From NCBI GenBank assembly GCA_002773185.1, contig PFBU01000006.1, positions 1 through 18,415 of the forward strand: 18,415 bases of DNA, given 5' to 3'. The notes below the pieces were generated by a model. That model was not told the origin of the DNA. It searched no databases and was given only the letters and a program-made list of their open reading frames with translations. Numbering within the stretch: the first letter of the stretch is position 1; each line of letters begins with the position of its first letter. Made by a program: the position numbers and the translations under genes. This document shows positions 1 through 6,563 of the stretch, piece by piece. The DNA comes from Candidatus Magasanikbacteria bacterium CG10_big_fil_rev_8_21_14_0_10_36_16. GTDB lineage: Bacteria; Patescibacteriota; Patescibacteriia; Magasanikbacterales; UBA922.

Positions 1-144
1 TCCAGTTATGAGACCAACTGGAGGCATAATAATATCTTTGACTAGAGAAGTAACTATTTTCCCAAAAGCTCCACCGATTATTACTGCAATAGCCAAATCC
101 ACCACGTTGCCTTTGATAGCGAATTTTTTGAATTCTTTAAACAT
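1..144 (-). CDS. mscL: Large-conductance mechanosensitive channel MscL (5' part, cut by window edge)
   Basis: The 48 N-terminal residues are visible, starting MFKEFKKFAIKGNVVDLAI and continuing through a glycine/alanine-rich first transmembrane helix (AVIIGGAFGKIV) to DIIMPPVGLITG. This is the conserved N-terminal helix plus TM1 of MscL, the homopentameric membrane pore that opens under membrane tension and relieves osmotic downshock. The rest of the gene lies outside the window. It starts 23 bases after the stop of the lipoprotein gene, so the two are probably co-transcribed. An AGG lies about 20 bases before the ATG, too far to be a normal ribosome binding site. The family call is firm; only the C-terminal half is unseen. 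Confidence 0.95.
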   Translation of the reverse strand, partial: MFKEFKKFAIKGNVVDLAIAVIIGGAFGKIVTSLVKDIIMPPVGLITG

Positions 145-167
145 AACTTTTATTTGTCTACCTAGTC

Positions 168-803
168 TTAAAATGAAAAGGATTTGACCATTTGTTGAAC
201 AGCTGGTACAAATTTTTCAAAGTCACCTTGTTTGCCTGTGAAAGTTACTATATAAACATAATCATCCCAAACAGTGTAGGCTTGTATTGTAGTATTTGGA
301 GTTGTTTGTCCAGGCATTGTACCAGTGTAAATAAGAAGTTTGCCAGGTTCACCACTAATTTCCATATCTTCTTGTTTGGTAATTTTCAAATTTGTCATGT
401 ATTGTCCCAAAGCGTCAGTAGTTTGTTTATTAAATTGTTCTAGAGTCATACCTACAGAACTAAAATCTTGGATCATCACGCTGACATTTTCTTGAAATTG
501 ATCGACACTAGATTGTAAGGGAGAGAAAAATTGTACGAGAATTGGACTTTTGCCGTCTTGTTTGGTCCAGTCACTTGGGTAATCAATACTAACACCTTCG
601 GCATCATTGTTGTAGGTCAAAAAGTTTGTTGGCACTGTAGTATTTGTCGTTGGTTGTGTAGTATTGGCATTAGAATTTACTGTTGCAGTAGGTGGAGTAT
701 TGGTGGTAACTGGTGCTGGAGGAGTTGTTGTCTTTGTGCAACTTGCACCTCCCAAAATTAAGGCAACACTTAGAATACCTAGAGTTAAAAAATGTTTTTT
801 CAT
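168..803 (-). CDS. PsbP-like lipoprotein
   Basis: This 211-residue protein has a lysine-start signal peptide (MKKHFLTLGILSVALILGGASC) with a lipobox-like GASC at about residue 22. Glycine at -3 is atypical, so lipidation is likely but not certain. A threonine/asparagine/proline-rich linker (about residues 24-60) follows, and then a compact domain beginning YNNDAEGVSIDYPSDWTK and ending in QMVKSFSF. A short strand leading into a 'YPxxW' turn and a closing 'V..F.F' strand is characteristic of the PsbP/DcrB-like fold of small bacterial lipoproteins. The predicted place is the outer face of the membrane. The function is unknown; the family assignment is from pattern and should be read as moderate. 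Confidence 0.75.
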   Translation of the reverse strand: MKKHFLTLGILSVALILGGASCTKTTTPPAPVTTNTPPTATVNSNANTTQPTTNTTVPTNFLTYNNDAEGVSIDYPSDWTKQDGKSPILVQFFSPLQSSVDQFQENVSVMIQDFSSVGMTLEQFNKQTTDALGQYMTNLKITKQEDMEISGEPGKLLIYTGTMPGQTTPNTTIQAYTVWDDYVYIVTFTGKQGDFEKFVPAVQQMVKSFSF

Positions 804-892
804 AAATATTATGATTAAAATTAAATAAAATAAAGTTATTTCTTACATAAGGTATTTATTATTTAATAATTAAAATTTGTTAATAGAGTTAA

Positions 893-1783
893 TCAATTGT
901 TACGCTCTACAATAAAAGCTGAAAGTTGACGTAGTGGCTCTAATTCCATACCTAGTCCAGACAATTCTTCTAATGCTTTTTTGTACAGTTCTTGTGCTTT
1001 ATTTTTTGATTCTTCTAGACCAAATAGTGATACATAAGTAGATTTGCCTCTGGCCTGATCAGAACCATTTGGTTTTCCTAAAATTTTGCTATTAGTTTCT
1101 ACATTGAGAATGTCGTCACGGACTTGGAAGGCTAGACCAATGGCTTTGGCATAGTTATCCAAAGCTTGTTTTTGTGAGTCGCTAATTGTGGTACAACTAA
1201 GGGCACCCAAACGAACACTGGCAAGTATTAGCGCCCCTGTTTTTTTGCTGTGCAAAGTTTGTAATTGTTCTAGGGTTATTTGTTTACCTTCTGCTTCCAT
1301 ATCTAAAACTTGTCCACCAGCTATACCAGGTGAGCCATTGGCTCTAGCTAATTCAGTTATCATTTTCAATCTAATTATAGGGTCAGTTTTCATCATTTTA
1401 TCATTGGCTAATACTTCAAAAGCTAAACTTGGTAGGGCATCACCAGTCAACAGAGCTGTTGGTTCGCCAAAAGCTATATGACAGGTTGGTTTGCCACGTC
1501 GTAGCATATCATTGTCCATACCTGGTAAATCATCATGAACTAATGATGAGGCATGAATGAGTTCTACAGCGCAAGCTGGGCCGTCTAGTTGCCCTAAGGT
1601 AACGCCTAAAGCCTGTCCAGTAGTATATACTAATATTGGTCGGACTCTTTTACCTCCATCCAGAGTGGCATAACGCATGGCTTGGTGTAGACTAGTTGGT
1701 ATTTGATTTTCATCAGGGAGCCAAGATTGTAGTGCTACTTCCACCCGCTTTTGGTATGTTTTTAGCATTTCCGTGAACTCCAT
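893..1783 (-). CDS. ispA: Polyprenyl synthase of the IspA (FPP/GGPP synthase) type
   Basis: A 296-residue trans-isoprenyl diphosphate synthase, which condenses isopentenyl diphosphate with an allylic primer. Visible motifs: GGKRVRP (residues 43-49, diphosphate binding), the first aspartate-rich motif DDLPGMD (84-90, with the two-residue insert of bacterial enzymes), GGQVLDME (156-163), KTGALI (181-186), the second aspartate-rich motif as DDILN (223-227) and GKSTY near 247. Two deviations stand out. The fifth residue before the first motif is Ser79, where E. coli IspA has Tyr, and a small residue here permits products longer than C15. The last aspartate of the second motif is Asn. The gene starts 5 bases after the metalloprotease stop, so they form an operon. 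The family call is secure; the product chain length is inferred. Confidence 0.92.
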   Translation of the reverse strand: MEFTEMLKTYQKRVEVALQSWLPDENQIPTSLHQAMRYATLDGGKRVRPILVYTTGQALGVTLGQLDGPACAVELIHASSLVHDDLPGMDNDMLRRGKPTCHIAFGEPTALLTGDALPSLAFEVLANDKMMKTDPIIRLKMITELARANGSPGIAGGQVLDMEAEGKQITLEQLQTLHSKKTGALILASVRLGALSCTTISDSQKQALDNYAKAIGLAFQVRDDILNVETNSKILGKPNGSDQARGKSTYVSLFGLEESKNKAQELYKKALEELSGLGMELEPLRQLSAFIVERNN

Positions 1784-1788
1784 ATTAT

Positions 1789-2928
1789 TTATTTAATAAT
1801 TAGTGGTTTGGAAAAAAAGTTCGGGTCTAATTTAGTAATGTTGTCTCGTATTTTTTGTCTTATGTTTAGTAAGTTTGTGTAGGTATAAAAGAAATCTTCT
1901 TTTTGGTCTTTTATAAGTGTATCAAATGTTGGTTTTTCACGCAAAACAAAATTGGCAAAGCTCTCTGCAATATCTTCATCCGGGTCAGTAGCCGCATATT
2001 CTGTCACAAAGTTATTTGGATATTCGTCATAGAAATATTGGACAGCATCTTCACTGCCACCATCAACATTATTATACCATTCATCAAATAATTTTCCATC
2101 CCAAAATTTCAAGTAATATTGGTAAGAGTAAGAATTTTGGTAAAGACAACCTTCTGATAGTAAGTGAGTGTTGCAAGTATTTTCATCATAGTTATTATAA
2201 TCTACTTGAGTTTTATTTAGAGCGAGTAAATGCCCAAATTCGTGAACCAGTGTATAAATAAAATCTTGACTATCAAACATTTGTCCATTTTTGAGGATAT
2301 CTACTGGATCTATGACTAGTTCCCATTCGTTATTGTCGTTTAAATACATTGAAGCAAGATTTCCCTCTTTACCATCAGTATTTATAATAAATTTTTCAAT
2401 ATAATTTTTTTCATTTATACTTGCAAAAATTTGTGAAGCAAAATTCCAGAGATATTCGTGTTCGGAAATATTGTAAGCCTCATCTCTATATTTAGCTTCA
2501 TTTGTAAAAGTATTTTGTCTTAGAGTGTTGTCTATATTTATATCATAAGTAACAAGATTTATTCCTTCTTCGTTATTATCAGTGTATGATAGGTTATCCA
2601 GGTAAGAAATTATGTTGTTGGCTATTATGGCTTGGTTTGTATTGTTTGTTGGCAATTCAGTGACGGTCGAATTTTGAATAATGTCATTTTGAAAATTTAT
2701 ATTGTCAATTGACCAATTGTTGGTGGTTTTGGTGTTTTGTGTAGTATTTCCAAAAGGCCAAAAGTAGAGAGTAATAAAGGAAACGATTATCAAAGCTAAG
2801 ACACCTAAAATAATTTTCCAAAGATGTTTTTTGAAAAAAGACAGTCTTATTGGCGGAGTAATTTCTGGAGTTGCATTTTCTAAATTTGAGTTGTCTGTAG
2901 GTTGGTTTGGCAAATTATCTTCCTCCAT
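1789..2928 (-). CDS. Membrane-anchored zinc metalloprotease (HExxH)
   Basis: 379 residues. A short acidic/polar N-terminus is followed by a basic stretch and one transmembrane helix (about 37-58, LWKIILGVLALIIVSFITLYF), giving a signal-anchor topology with the rest outside the cytoplasm. A low-complexity Asn/Thr linker runs to about 100. The catalytic core has HEFGH at 229-233, preceded by the hydrophobic strand DFIYTLV, and a downstream DPDEDIAESFANFVL segment (315-329). Its Glu (322) is a likely third zinc ligand, as in gluzincins where the 'E..F' helix follows HExxH at a distance. Two cysteines (252, 261) could form a disulfide. Substrate unknown. It heads the operon with ispA and has an extended -10 promoter about 85 bases upstream. 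The metalloprotease call is good; the subfamily is not identified. Confidence 0.82.
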   Translation of the reverse strand: MEEDNLPNQPTDNSNLENATPEITPPIRLSFFKKHLWKIILGVLALIIVSFITLYFWPFGNTTQNTKTTNNWSIDNINFQNDIIQNSTVTELPTNNTNQAIIANNIISYLDNLSYTDNNEEGINLVTYDINIDNTLRQNTFTNEAKYRDEAYNISEHEYLWNFASQIFASINEKNYIEKFIINTDGKEGNLASMYLNDNNEWELVIDPVDILKNGQMFDSQDFIYTLVHEFGHLLALNKTQVDYNNYDENTCNTHLLSEGCLYQNSYSYQYYLKFWDGKLFDEWYNNVDGGSEDAVQYFYDEYPNNFVTEYAATDPDEDIAESFANFVLREKPTFDTLIKDQKEDFFYTYTNLLNIRQKIRDNITKLDPNFFSKPLIIK

Positions 2929-3011
2929 ATGGTTTGAAGTTAACTACCTTATTGTAAAATAGAGTAGGGGGTAAGTAAGTGATTAATTTGTAATGTTTGT
3001 CTATTAATATC

Positions 3012-3020
3012 AGTATAGCA
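3012..3020 (-). promoter_or_regulatory. Extended -10 promoter for the metalloprotease-ispA operon
   Basis: The minus strand reads TGCTATACT, an extended -10 element (TGnTATAMT), with no convincing -35 hexamer. Transcription would start about 75 bases before the metalloprotease ATG. The same element type recurs before four other minus-strand units in this window. Confidence 0.55.
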
Positions 3021-3071
3021 CTTTGATTTTTAAATAAAACTCTTTGTGTTGATAAGATTTCTATGGGGGAA

Positions 3072-3108
3072 ACAAAAAACTAGCTAGATTTGTTGGCTGG
3101 TTTTTTGT
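3072..3108 (-). terminator. Hairpin terminator after the 211-aa hypothetical gene
   Basis: A stem of about 13 bp (ACAAAAAACTAGC paired with GCTGGTTTTTTGT, 11-base loop) with A-runs and T-runs on both flanks, 26 bases past the stop of the minus-strand gene 3134-3769. The one non-Watson-Crick pair is G-T on the plus strand and A-C on the minus strand, so the minus-strand hairpin is slightly weaker. It separates that gene from the metalloprotease operon. Confidence 0.65.
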
Positions 3109-3133
3109 AATAATATATATAACGTTTGTATTT

Positions 3134-3769
3134 TTAATTTGATAACCCCAGCAACCTTTCCTGCATTTCTTTTTGCATTTCTGGACTAAATTGATTTGTC
3201 ATTGCCAGACGTCTTTGTAACATAGATTTTTCAATATCAGTACGTTCTGGAGCAAATCTTTTTCTAAAAGTTTCTCCACCACCACTTATTGAAGGTTGGA
3301 CTAATTCAGCTTTTTCGGGCAAAATGTTTGCAATTTCATTCCATTTTTTTTTCATTTCTTTGAGAGAAGCTGTGGTTGGTTTGAATGTTACATAAGTATA
3401 TTGTTCACTTTGGTAGGGAATACCAAAGTCTTTGCCCTTCAAAATTTTTCCACCTAGTGCTTCTATTTTTCTTTTTGTATTTTCATCTATTTCAAAATAA
3501 CCATCTATACTTTGTATTTCTCCATATTTACCACAAAAACCAGAACATTCTGTGTTGTAACCTTTATGATAAAATTCAAATAAGGCATCACGAACTTGTG
3601 GATCAATCATTTCACGAAAAGCACCAATAAGAATTTCTTCATCGGTCGGGTGAGGATTTTCTTGGATACGTTTTTCTGTCTCAGCATCTGTACCTAAGTT
3701 TACTTGCTTACGTAGCGCTATAAATTCTTGTAAACGTTCAAGTTCTGGGTTATGTGGTTCTTCATTCAT
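3134..3769 (-). CDS. Hypothetical soluble protein, 211 aa
   Basis: I do not recognise this protein. It has no signal peptide or transmembrane segment and is charged and helical at both ends. A central part (about 55-130) reads REMIDPQVRDALFEFYHKGYNTECSGFCGKYGEI and then a beta-rich section containing DGYF, KIEALGGKIL and QYTYVTFKP. The CSGFC pair (two cysteines, three apart) could be a metal or redox site, but a single pair is weak evidence. The C-terminal tail is rich in Arg/Met/Gln (ERTDIEKSMLQRRLAMTNQF). It is monocistronic, with an extended -10 promoter at 3826-3834 and a hairpin terminator after it. The open frame and the flanking signals make it a real gene; the function is open. Confidence 0.82.
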   Translation of the reverse strand: MNEEPHNPELERLQEFIALRKQVNLGTDAETEKRIQENPHPTDEEILIGAFREMIDPQVRDALFEFYHKGYNTECSGFCGKYGEIQSIDGYFEIDENTKRKIEALGGKILKGKDFGIPYQSEQYTYVTFKPTTASLKEMKKKWNEIANILPEKAELVQPSISGGGETFRKRFAPERTDIEKSMLQRRLAMTNQFSPEMQKEMQERLLGLSN

Positions 3770-3785
3770 ATAAAGTTGTTATACA

Positions 3786-3814
3786 TTGACTAAAACAAGA
3801 AAATTGTATAAAAT
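3786..3814 (+). promoter_or_regulatory. Possible promoter for dus
   Basis: TTGACT at 3786-3791, a 17-base spacer and TAAAAT at 3809-3814 (TATAAA is available at a 15-base spacer). It would give a leader of about 140 bases containing the dus-start relic and the perfect palindrome. It overlaps the opposing promoter at 3826-3834. The match is moderate and no competing plus-strand promoter is clearer. Confidence 0.4.
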
Positions 3815-3825
3815 AAGATACTTAC

Positions 3826-3834
3826 ATTATAACA
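3826..3834 (-). promoter_or_regulatory. Extended -10 promoter of the 211-aa hypothetical gene
   Basis: The minus strand reads TGTTATAAT, a perfect extended -10 element, 57 bases before the ATG at 3769. No good -35 hexamer is visible. Confidence 0.6.
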
Positions 3835-3862
3835 CAGAGTTATTTATACAGCCAAACAATTT

Positions 3863-3959
3863 ATGTGGTACAAAGATATCAAAAACCAATTCTAGCTCTA
3901 GCCCCTATGGTTGAACCCACCCTTCGCGAAGGGTGGGGCGAGAATCTTAATTTTACGTT
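3863..3959 (+). pseudogene. Frameshifted relic of a dus 5' end
   Basis: An ATG at 3863 begins MWYKDIKN. Shifting the frame by one base at the A-run near 3881-3886 gives PILALAPMVEPT, which matches the N-terminal 'LALAPMAD' FMN-binding strand of Dus proteins and of the intact dus gene 98 bases downstream. At DNA level, 3893-3914 and 3991-4012 agree at 20 of 22 bases. Without the shift the frame stops at TAG (3893-3895). After 'LAPMVE' the sequence runs into a perfect palindrome and resemblance to Dus is lost. It is best read as the stub of a duplicated or second dus gene; a chance or leader-peptide role cannot be excluded. Confidence 0.5.
3916..3937. repeat. Perfect 22-bp palindrome in the dus leader
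   Basis: CCCACCCTTCG is followed immediately by its exact reverse complement, so the centre is TTCGCGAA. GC content is far above that of the surroundings. As RNA it would form a very stable short-loop hairpin about 22 bases before the dus start codon. It lacks a following T-run, so it is not a standard terminator for plus-strand transcription. A related core (TTTCGCGAAA) sits in the terminator at 10708-10741. Confidence 0.8.
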
Positions 3960-4898
3960 ATGATATTCAAAAATGACAATAGACCTTTGTTAGCTCTTGC
4001 CCCTATGGCTGATATGACGGACTGGGCTTTTGGGCAGATCTGTCGCCAAGTGAGTGGTGATGATTTTGTGATATTTCGTGAAATGGTCAGCTCAGAAGCA
4101 ATTGTACGAACCAATAAAAAAACTCTAAAAATGTGTGAATTTGATACTAATGAATATCCTATAATTCAACAAGTCTTTGGTGCTTATCCAGAAGTAGTAG
4201 TCAACGCTGCCAAACTTATTGTAAAAAATTACAAACCAGATGGAATAGATGTGAATATGGGTTGTCCGGTGCCTAAAATCGCTGGGAAAGCCGATTGTGG
4301 CGCAGCACTCCTAAAAGACCAACAAAGGGCTTATGAGATAGTGAAAGCCTTAAAAAACGCAAATTTGGGCGTTACAATAAGTATAAAGACCAGACTTGGT
4401 TGGGCTGATAATGATGATATTTTGAAGTTCGCACCTCTCATGGAAGAAGCTGGAGCTGACTTTATTTCTATACATGGTCGCACCAAACAAGAAGGATATA
4501 CAGGAACAGCTGATTGGGAAAAAATTGCGCAAGTAAAAAAACTAATTTCTATTCCAGTCTTTGCCAATGGTGATATCAAAAACAACGCCGATATCAAGCG
4601 TTGTCTAGAGATTACTGGAGCTGATGGAATTATGATTGGTAGGGGAGCACTTGGTAATCCTTGGATTTTCAAAGGAATGAATAGGGAAGATATACCACTA
4701 GATGAATTGAAACGAGTCGTAATAGAACATGCCAAATTGCATATAAAGCATTATGGCGAGAAAGCTATTACAACATTTCGCAAGCACTTAGCTTATTATT
4801 TTAAAGGTATGGCAGGAATGAAAGAACTTAGAGGTGAATTGGTACGAGTGAAGAGTATTGAGGAATTAGAAAATATTATAAAAAAAATCCCTGGTTAA
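3960..4898 (+). CDS. dus: tRNA-dihydrouridine synthase, DusB-like
   Basis: 312 residues of a flavin (FMN) TIM-barrel enzyme that reduces uridine to dihydrouridine in the tRNA D-loop using NADPH. Visible are the first strand LALAPMADMTD (11-21) with FMN contacts, QVFG (71-74), the catalytic loop NMGCPVPK (Cys102 as general acid), KTRLGW, the phosphate-binding ISIHGRTKQEGYTG, PVFANGDI and DGIMIGRGALGNPWIF. The C-terminal helical domain ends HLAYYFKGMAGMKELRGEL, as in DusB. Length is normal for the family. No Shine-Dalgarno precedes the ATG. The last codons and the stop lie inside the terminator hairpin that also serves the convergent operon. The family is certain; which D-loop position it modifies is not readable. 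Confidence 0.95.
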   Translation: MIFKNDNRPLLALAPMADMTDWAFGQICRQVSGDDFVIFREMVSSEAIVRTNKKTLKMCEFDTNEYPIIQQVFGAYPEVVVNAAKLIVKNYKPDGIDVNMGCPVPKIAGKADCGAALLKDQQRAYEIVKALKNANLGVTISIKTRLGWADNDDILKFAPLMEEAGADFISIHGRTKQEGYTGTADWEKIAQVKKLISIPVFANGDIKNNADIKRCLEITGADGIMIGRGALGNPWIFKGMNREDIPLDELKRVVIEHAKLHIKHYGEKAITTFRKHLAYYFKGMAGMKELRGELVRVKSIEELENIIKKIPG

Positions 4899-4910
4899 GA
4901 GGGATTTTTT
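4882..4910. terminator. Bidirectional terminator shared by dus and the converging operon
   Basis: AAAAAATCCC at 4882-4891 pairs perfectly with GGGATTTTTT at 4901-4910 around a 9-base loop. The loop contains the last codon and the TAA stop of dus, so the stem overlaps coding sequence. The converging gene stops at 4917. The T-run on each strand makes it functional in both directions. Confidence 0.85.
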
Positions 4911-4916
4911 TATATT

Positions 4917-5273
4917 TTATATATCTTCTATTTCTTCTAAGGTTACATTTTCTTTAATTCTTAAACCTTTGTTTGGGATATTATCAAATATAATGTAGAA
5001 CCTTTCTTTACCATCTTTTTGACCTCGGTATATTTTTCCTCGTATCCCATGGTGGTAGAGGTTATGTACTGGTTTTGACCGATCGATATTTTTTATTTCT
5101 TCTTCTGTAGCTTTTTCAATTCCTTTGTCATCTTCTAAAAGAGGTGATAGTTTATCTTGTTTTGTTTTGGAAGATTCCATAGTTGTTATATATTCTTCCC
5201 AAGTAAGTGAGCCTAGATCAGCACGTGTACCTTTGGGATTGAAAATTGATGGTGTCCCATTTTCTATAGTCAT
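4917..5273 (-). CDS. Hypothetical protein, 118 aa
   Basis: I do not recognise it. It is a soluble, charged protein without signal peptide or membrane segment. The N-terminus (NPKGTRADLGSLTWEEYI) looks like a short ordered helix. A Lys/Glu-rich middle (about 35-65) is probably flexible, and the C-terminal 45 residues (YHHGIRGKIYRGQKDGKERFYIIFDNIPNKGLRI) have a beta-hairpin pattern. It lies 17 bases downstream of the 123-aa gene and is the last gene of the reductase-folD operon before the shared terminator. The context gives no functional hint beyond co-transcription. Confidence 0.75.
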   Translation of the reverse strand: MTIENGTPSIFNPKGTRADLGSLTWEEYITTMESSKTKQDKLSPLLEDDKGIEKATEEEIKNIDRSKPVHNLYHHGIRGKIYRGQKDGKERFYIIFDNIPNKGLRIKENVTLEEIEDI

Positions 5274-5290
5274 AATTTTGGAATTAATAA

Positions 5291-5662
5291 TTATCTTTTT
5301 ATTTTATCTTTTATTTGTTGTAGTTTAAAAGAAGTTATTATTTTGTTTATTGTTATACCTGATTTCAAAGGGAAAAGTTTTTGTGTGGTATCTTCTTTTG
5401 AAGATGTAGTCCAGTAAGTTTTTCCGGTTGTAGACTCTATTACTGAACCTAACACACCATATTCATCTAATTCTATTCTATTTGACATACCACCAAATTC
5501 TTTATTAGCCCAAACATCTCCTTCTTTTTCAAAATCTACTAATATATATCTTTTTGTCCCATCAAGTTTGTTACAGATATTTTTTTCATATTCATTTATT
5601 GGGGGTCTTCCAAGTACTTCAATTCCTTGTATATTTTGTTGTACATCTGGTTTTCCAAACAT
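5291..5662 (-). CDS. Hypothetical protein, 123 aa
   Basis: I do not recognise it. It is soluble, with no signal peptide or transmembrane helix. The pattern is mainly beta: RYILVDFEKEGDVWANKEFGG, then RIELDEYGVLGSVIESTTGKTYWTTSS and a basic helical end (ITSFKLQQIKDKIKR). The ATG lies 57 bases after the folD stop, a gap with a 7-bp AT-rich inverted repeat (5677-5683 / 5702-5708) and no terminator. It is followed closely by the 118-aa gene; the two small proteins may act together. The similar size and arrangement of the pair do not reflect visible sequence similarity. Confidence 0.75.
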   Translation of the reverse strand: MFGKPDVQQNIQGIEVLGRPPINEYEKNICNKLDGTKRYILVDFEKEGDVWANKEFGGMSNRIELDEYGVLGSVIESTTGKTYWTTSSKEDTTQKLFPLKSGITINKIITSFKLQQIKDKIKR

Positions 5663-5719
5663 ATTGTTTTTTTAAAATTGATATTTTTAATTTATCAGAA
5701 TTATCAATATTTGTAAATA

Positions 5720-6553
5720 CTATTTCTTTTTTGCACAAATAAGCAAGTTTCTGAGCAAAAGAGAAACAGTAATAGGTCCTACACCACCCGGAGTTGGTGT
5801 GATGAAACTAGCTTTTTTGACAGCCTCAACAAAGTTGACATCGCCATACATTTTTTTATTTTCAAAAGCAATTCCAGTGTCAATAATAATTACATTTTTC
5901 TTTAGCATATTTTTGCGTATCAAATTTTTTTTACCCACAGCACTAATTATAATATCTGATTTTTTCAAAGTTTTTGCTAAATCTTTGGTGTGTTCGTTGC
6001 AAGTCGTGATAGTGGCTTCTTTGTTTAGTAGCATTATAGAAAGAGGTTTGCCAACAAGTGCCCCAGCACCAACAATGGTAATATTTTTGCCTTTGATGTT
6101 TAGTTTGATACTTTTGAAAATCTCAAGTACAGCTTGGGGGGTTGGGGGAGTGAAGTCAGCAGTTTTCATCACTAGTTTGCCAATGTTGGTGTTAGTAAGA
6201 CAATCTACATCAATAGCAGGATTCACAGCGTCTAAAACTTCTGAAGTGAAGAGTGGTTCAGGAAGTGGAAGCTGTACAATCATACCTTTGATATTTTTTT
6301 CTTTCTTCTGAATATCTTTGATATTTTTTACCAATTTTTCTTTTTCGATATTAGCTGAAAAATTGTATATTTCAAAATCAATACCAGCACAGATGGCGGC
6401 TTCTTGTTTTCTTCTAACATAAGTTTGTGAAGGTTTGTCGCTCCCAACAAAAATAACAGCAAGCTTTGGTTTGAAATCAAGTTTACTTATTTCTAGTTTA
6501 ACTTCGTTTAAAATTTTTTGCGCAATTTTTTTGCCGTCTATTATTTTTGTCAT
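5720..6553 (-). CDS. folD: FolD: methylenetetrahydrofolate dehydrogenase/cyclohydrolase
   Basis: 277 residues, the usual FolD length. It interconverts methylene-, methenyl- and formyl-tetrahydrofolate in the cytoplasm, feeding purine and formyl-Met synthesis. Seen: SQTYVRRKQEAA with catalytic Tyr45 and Lys49, VQLPLP (93-98), a DVD (115-117) in the place of the usual KDVDG, and the C-terminal TPTPGGVGPITVSLLLRN. Two segments depart from the textbook family: PPTPQAV replaces PCTPxG, and the nucleotide-binding GRSxxVGKP reads GAGALVGKP (162-170), losing the Arg/Ser that normally contact the NADP phosphate. The gene starts 10 bases after the reductase stop, so it is in the same operon. The function is well supported; the cofactor preference may be altered. 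Confidence 0.93.
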   Translation of the reverse strand: MTKIIDGKKIAQKILNEVKLEISKLDFKPKLAVIFVGSDKPSQTYVRRKQEAAICAGIDFEIYNFSANIEKEKLVKNIKDIQKKEKNIKGMIVQLPLPEPLFTSEVLDAVNPAIDVDCLTNTNIGKLVMKTADFTPPTPQAVLEIFKSIKLNIKGKNITIVGAGALVGKPLSIMLLNKEATITTCNEHTKDLAKTLKKSDIIISAVGKKNLIRKNMLKKNVIIIDTGIAFENKKMYGDVNFVEAVKKASFITPTPGGVGPITVSLLLRNLLICAKKK

Positions 6554-6563
6554 AATTTTTTAT

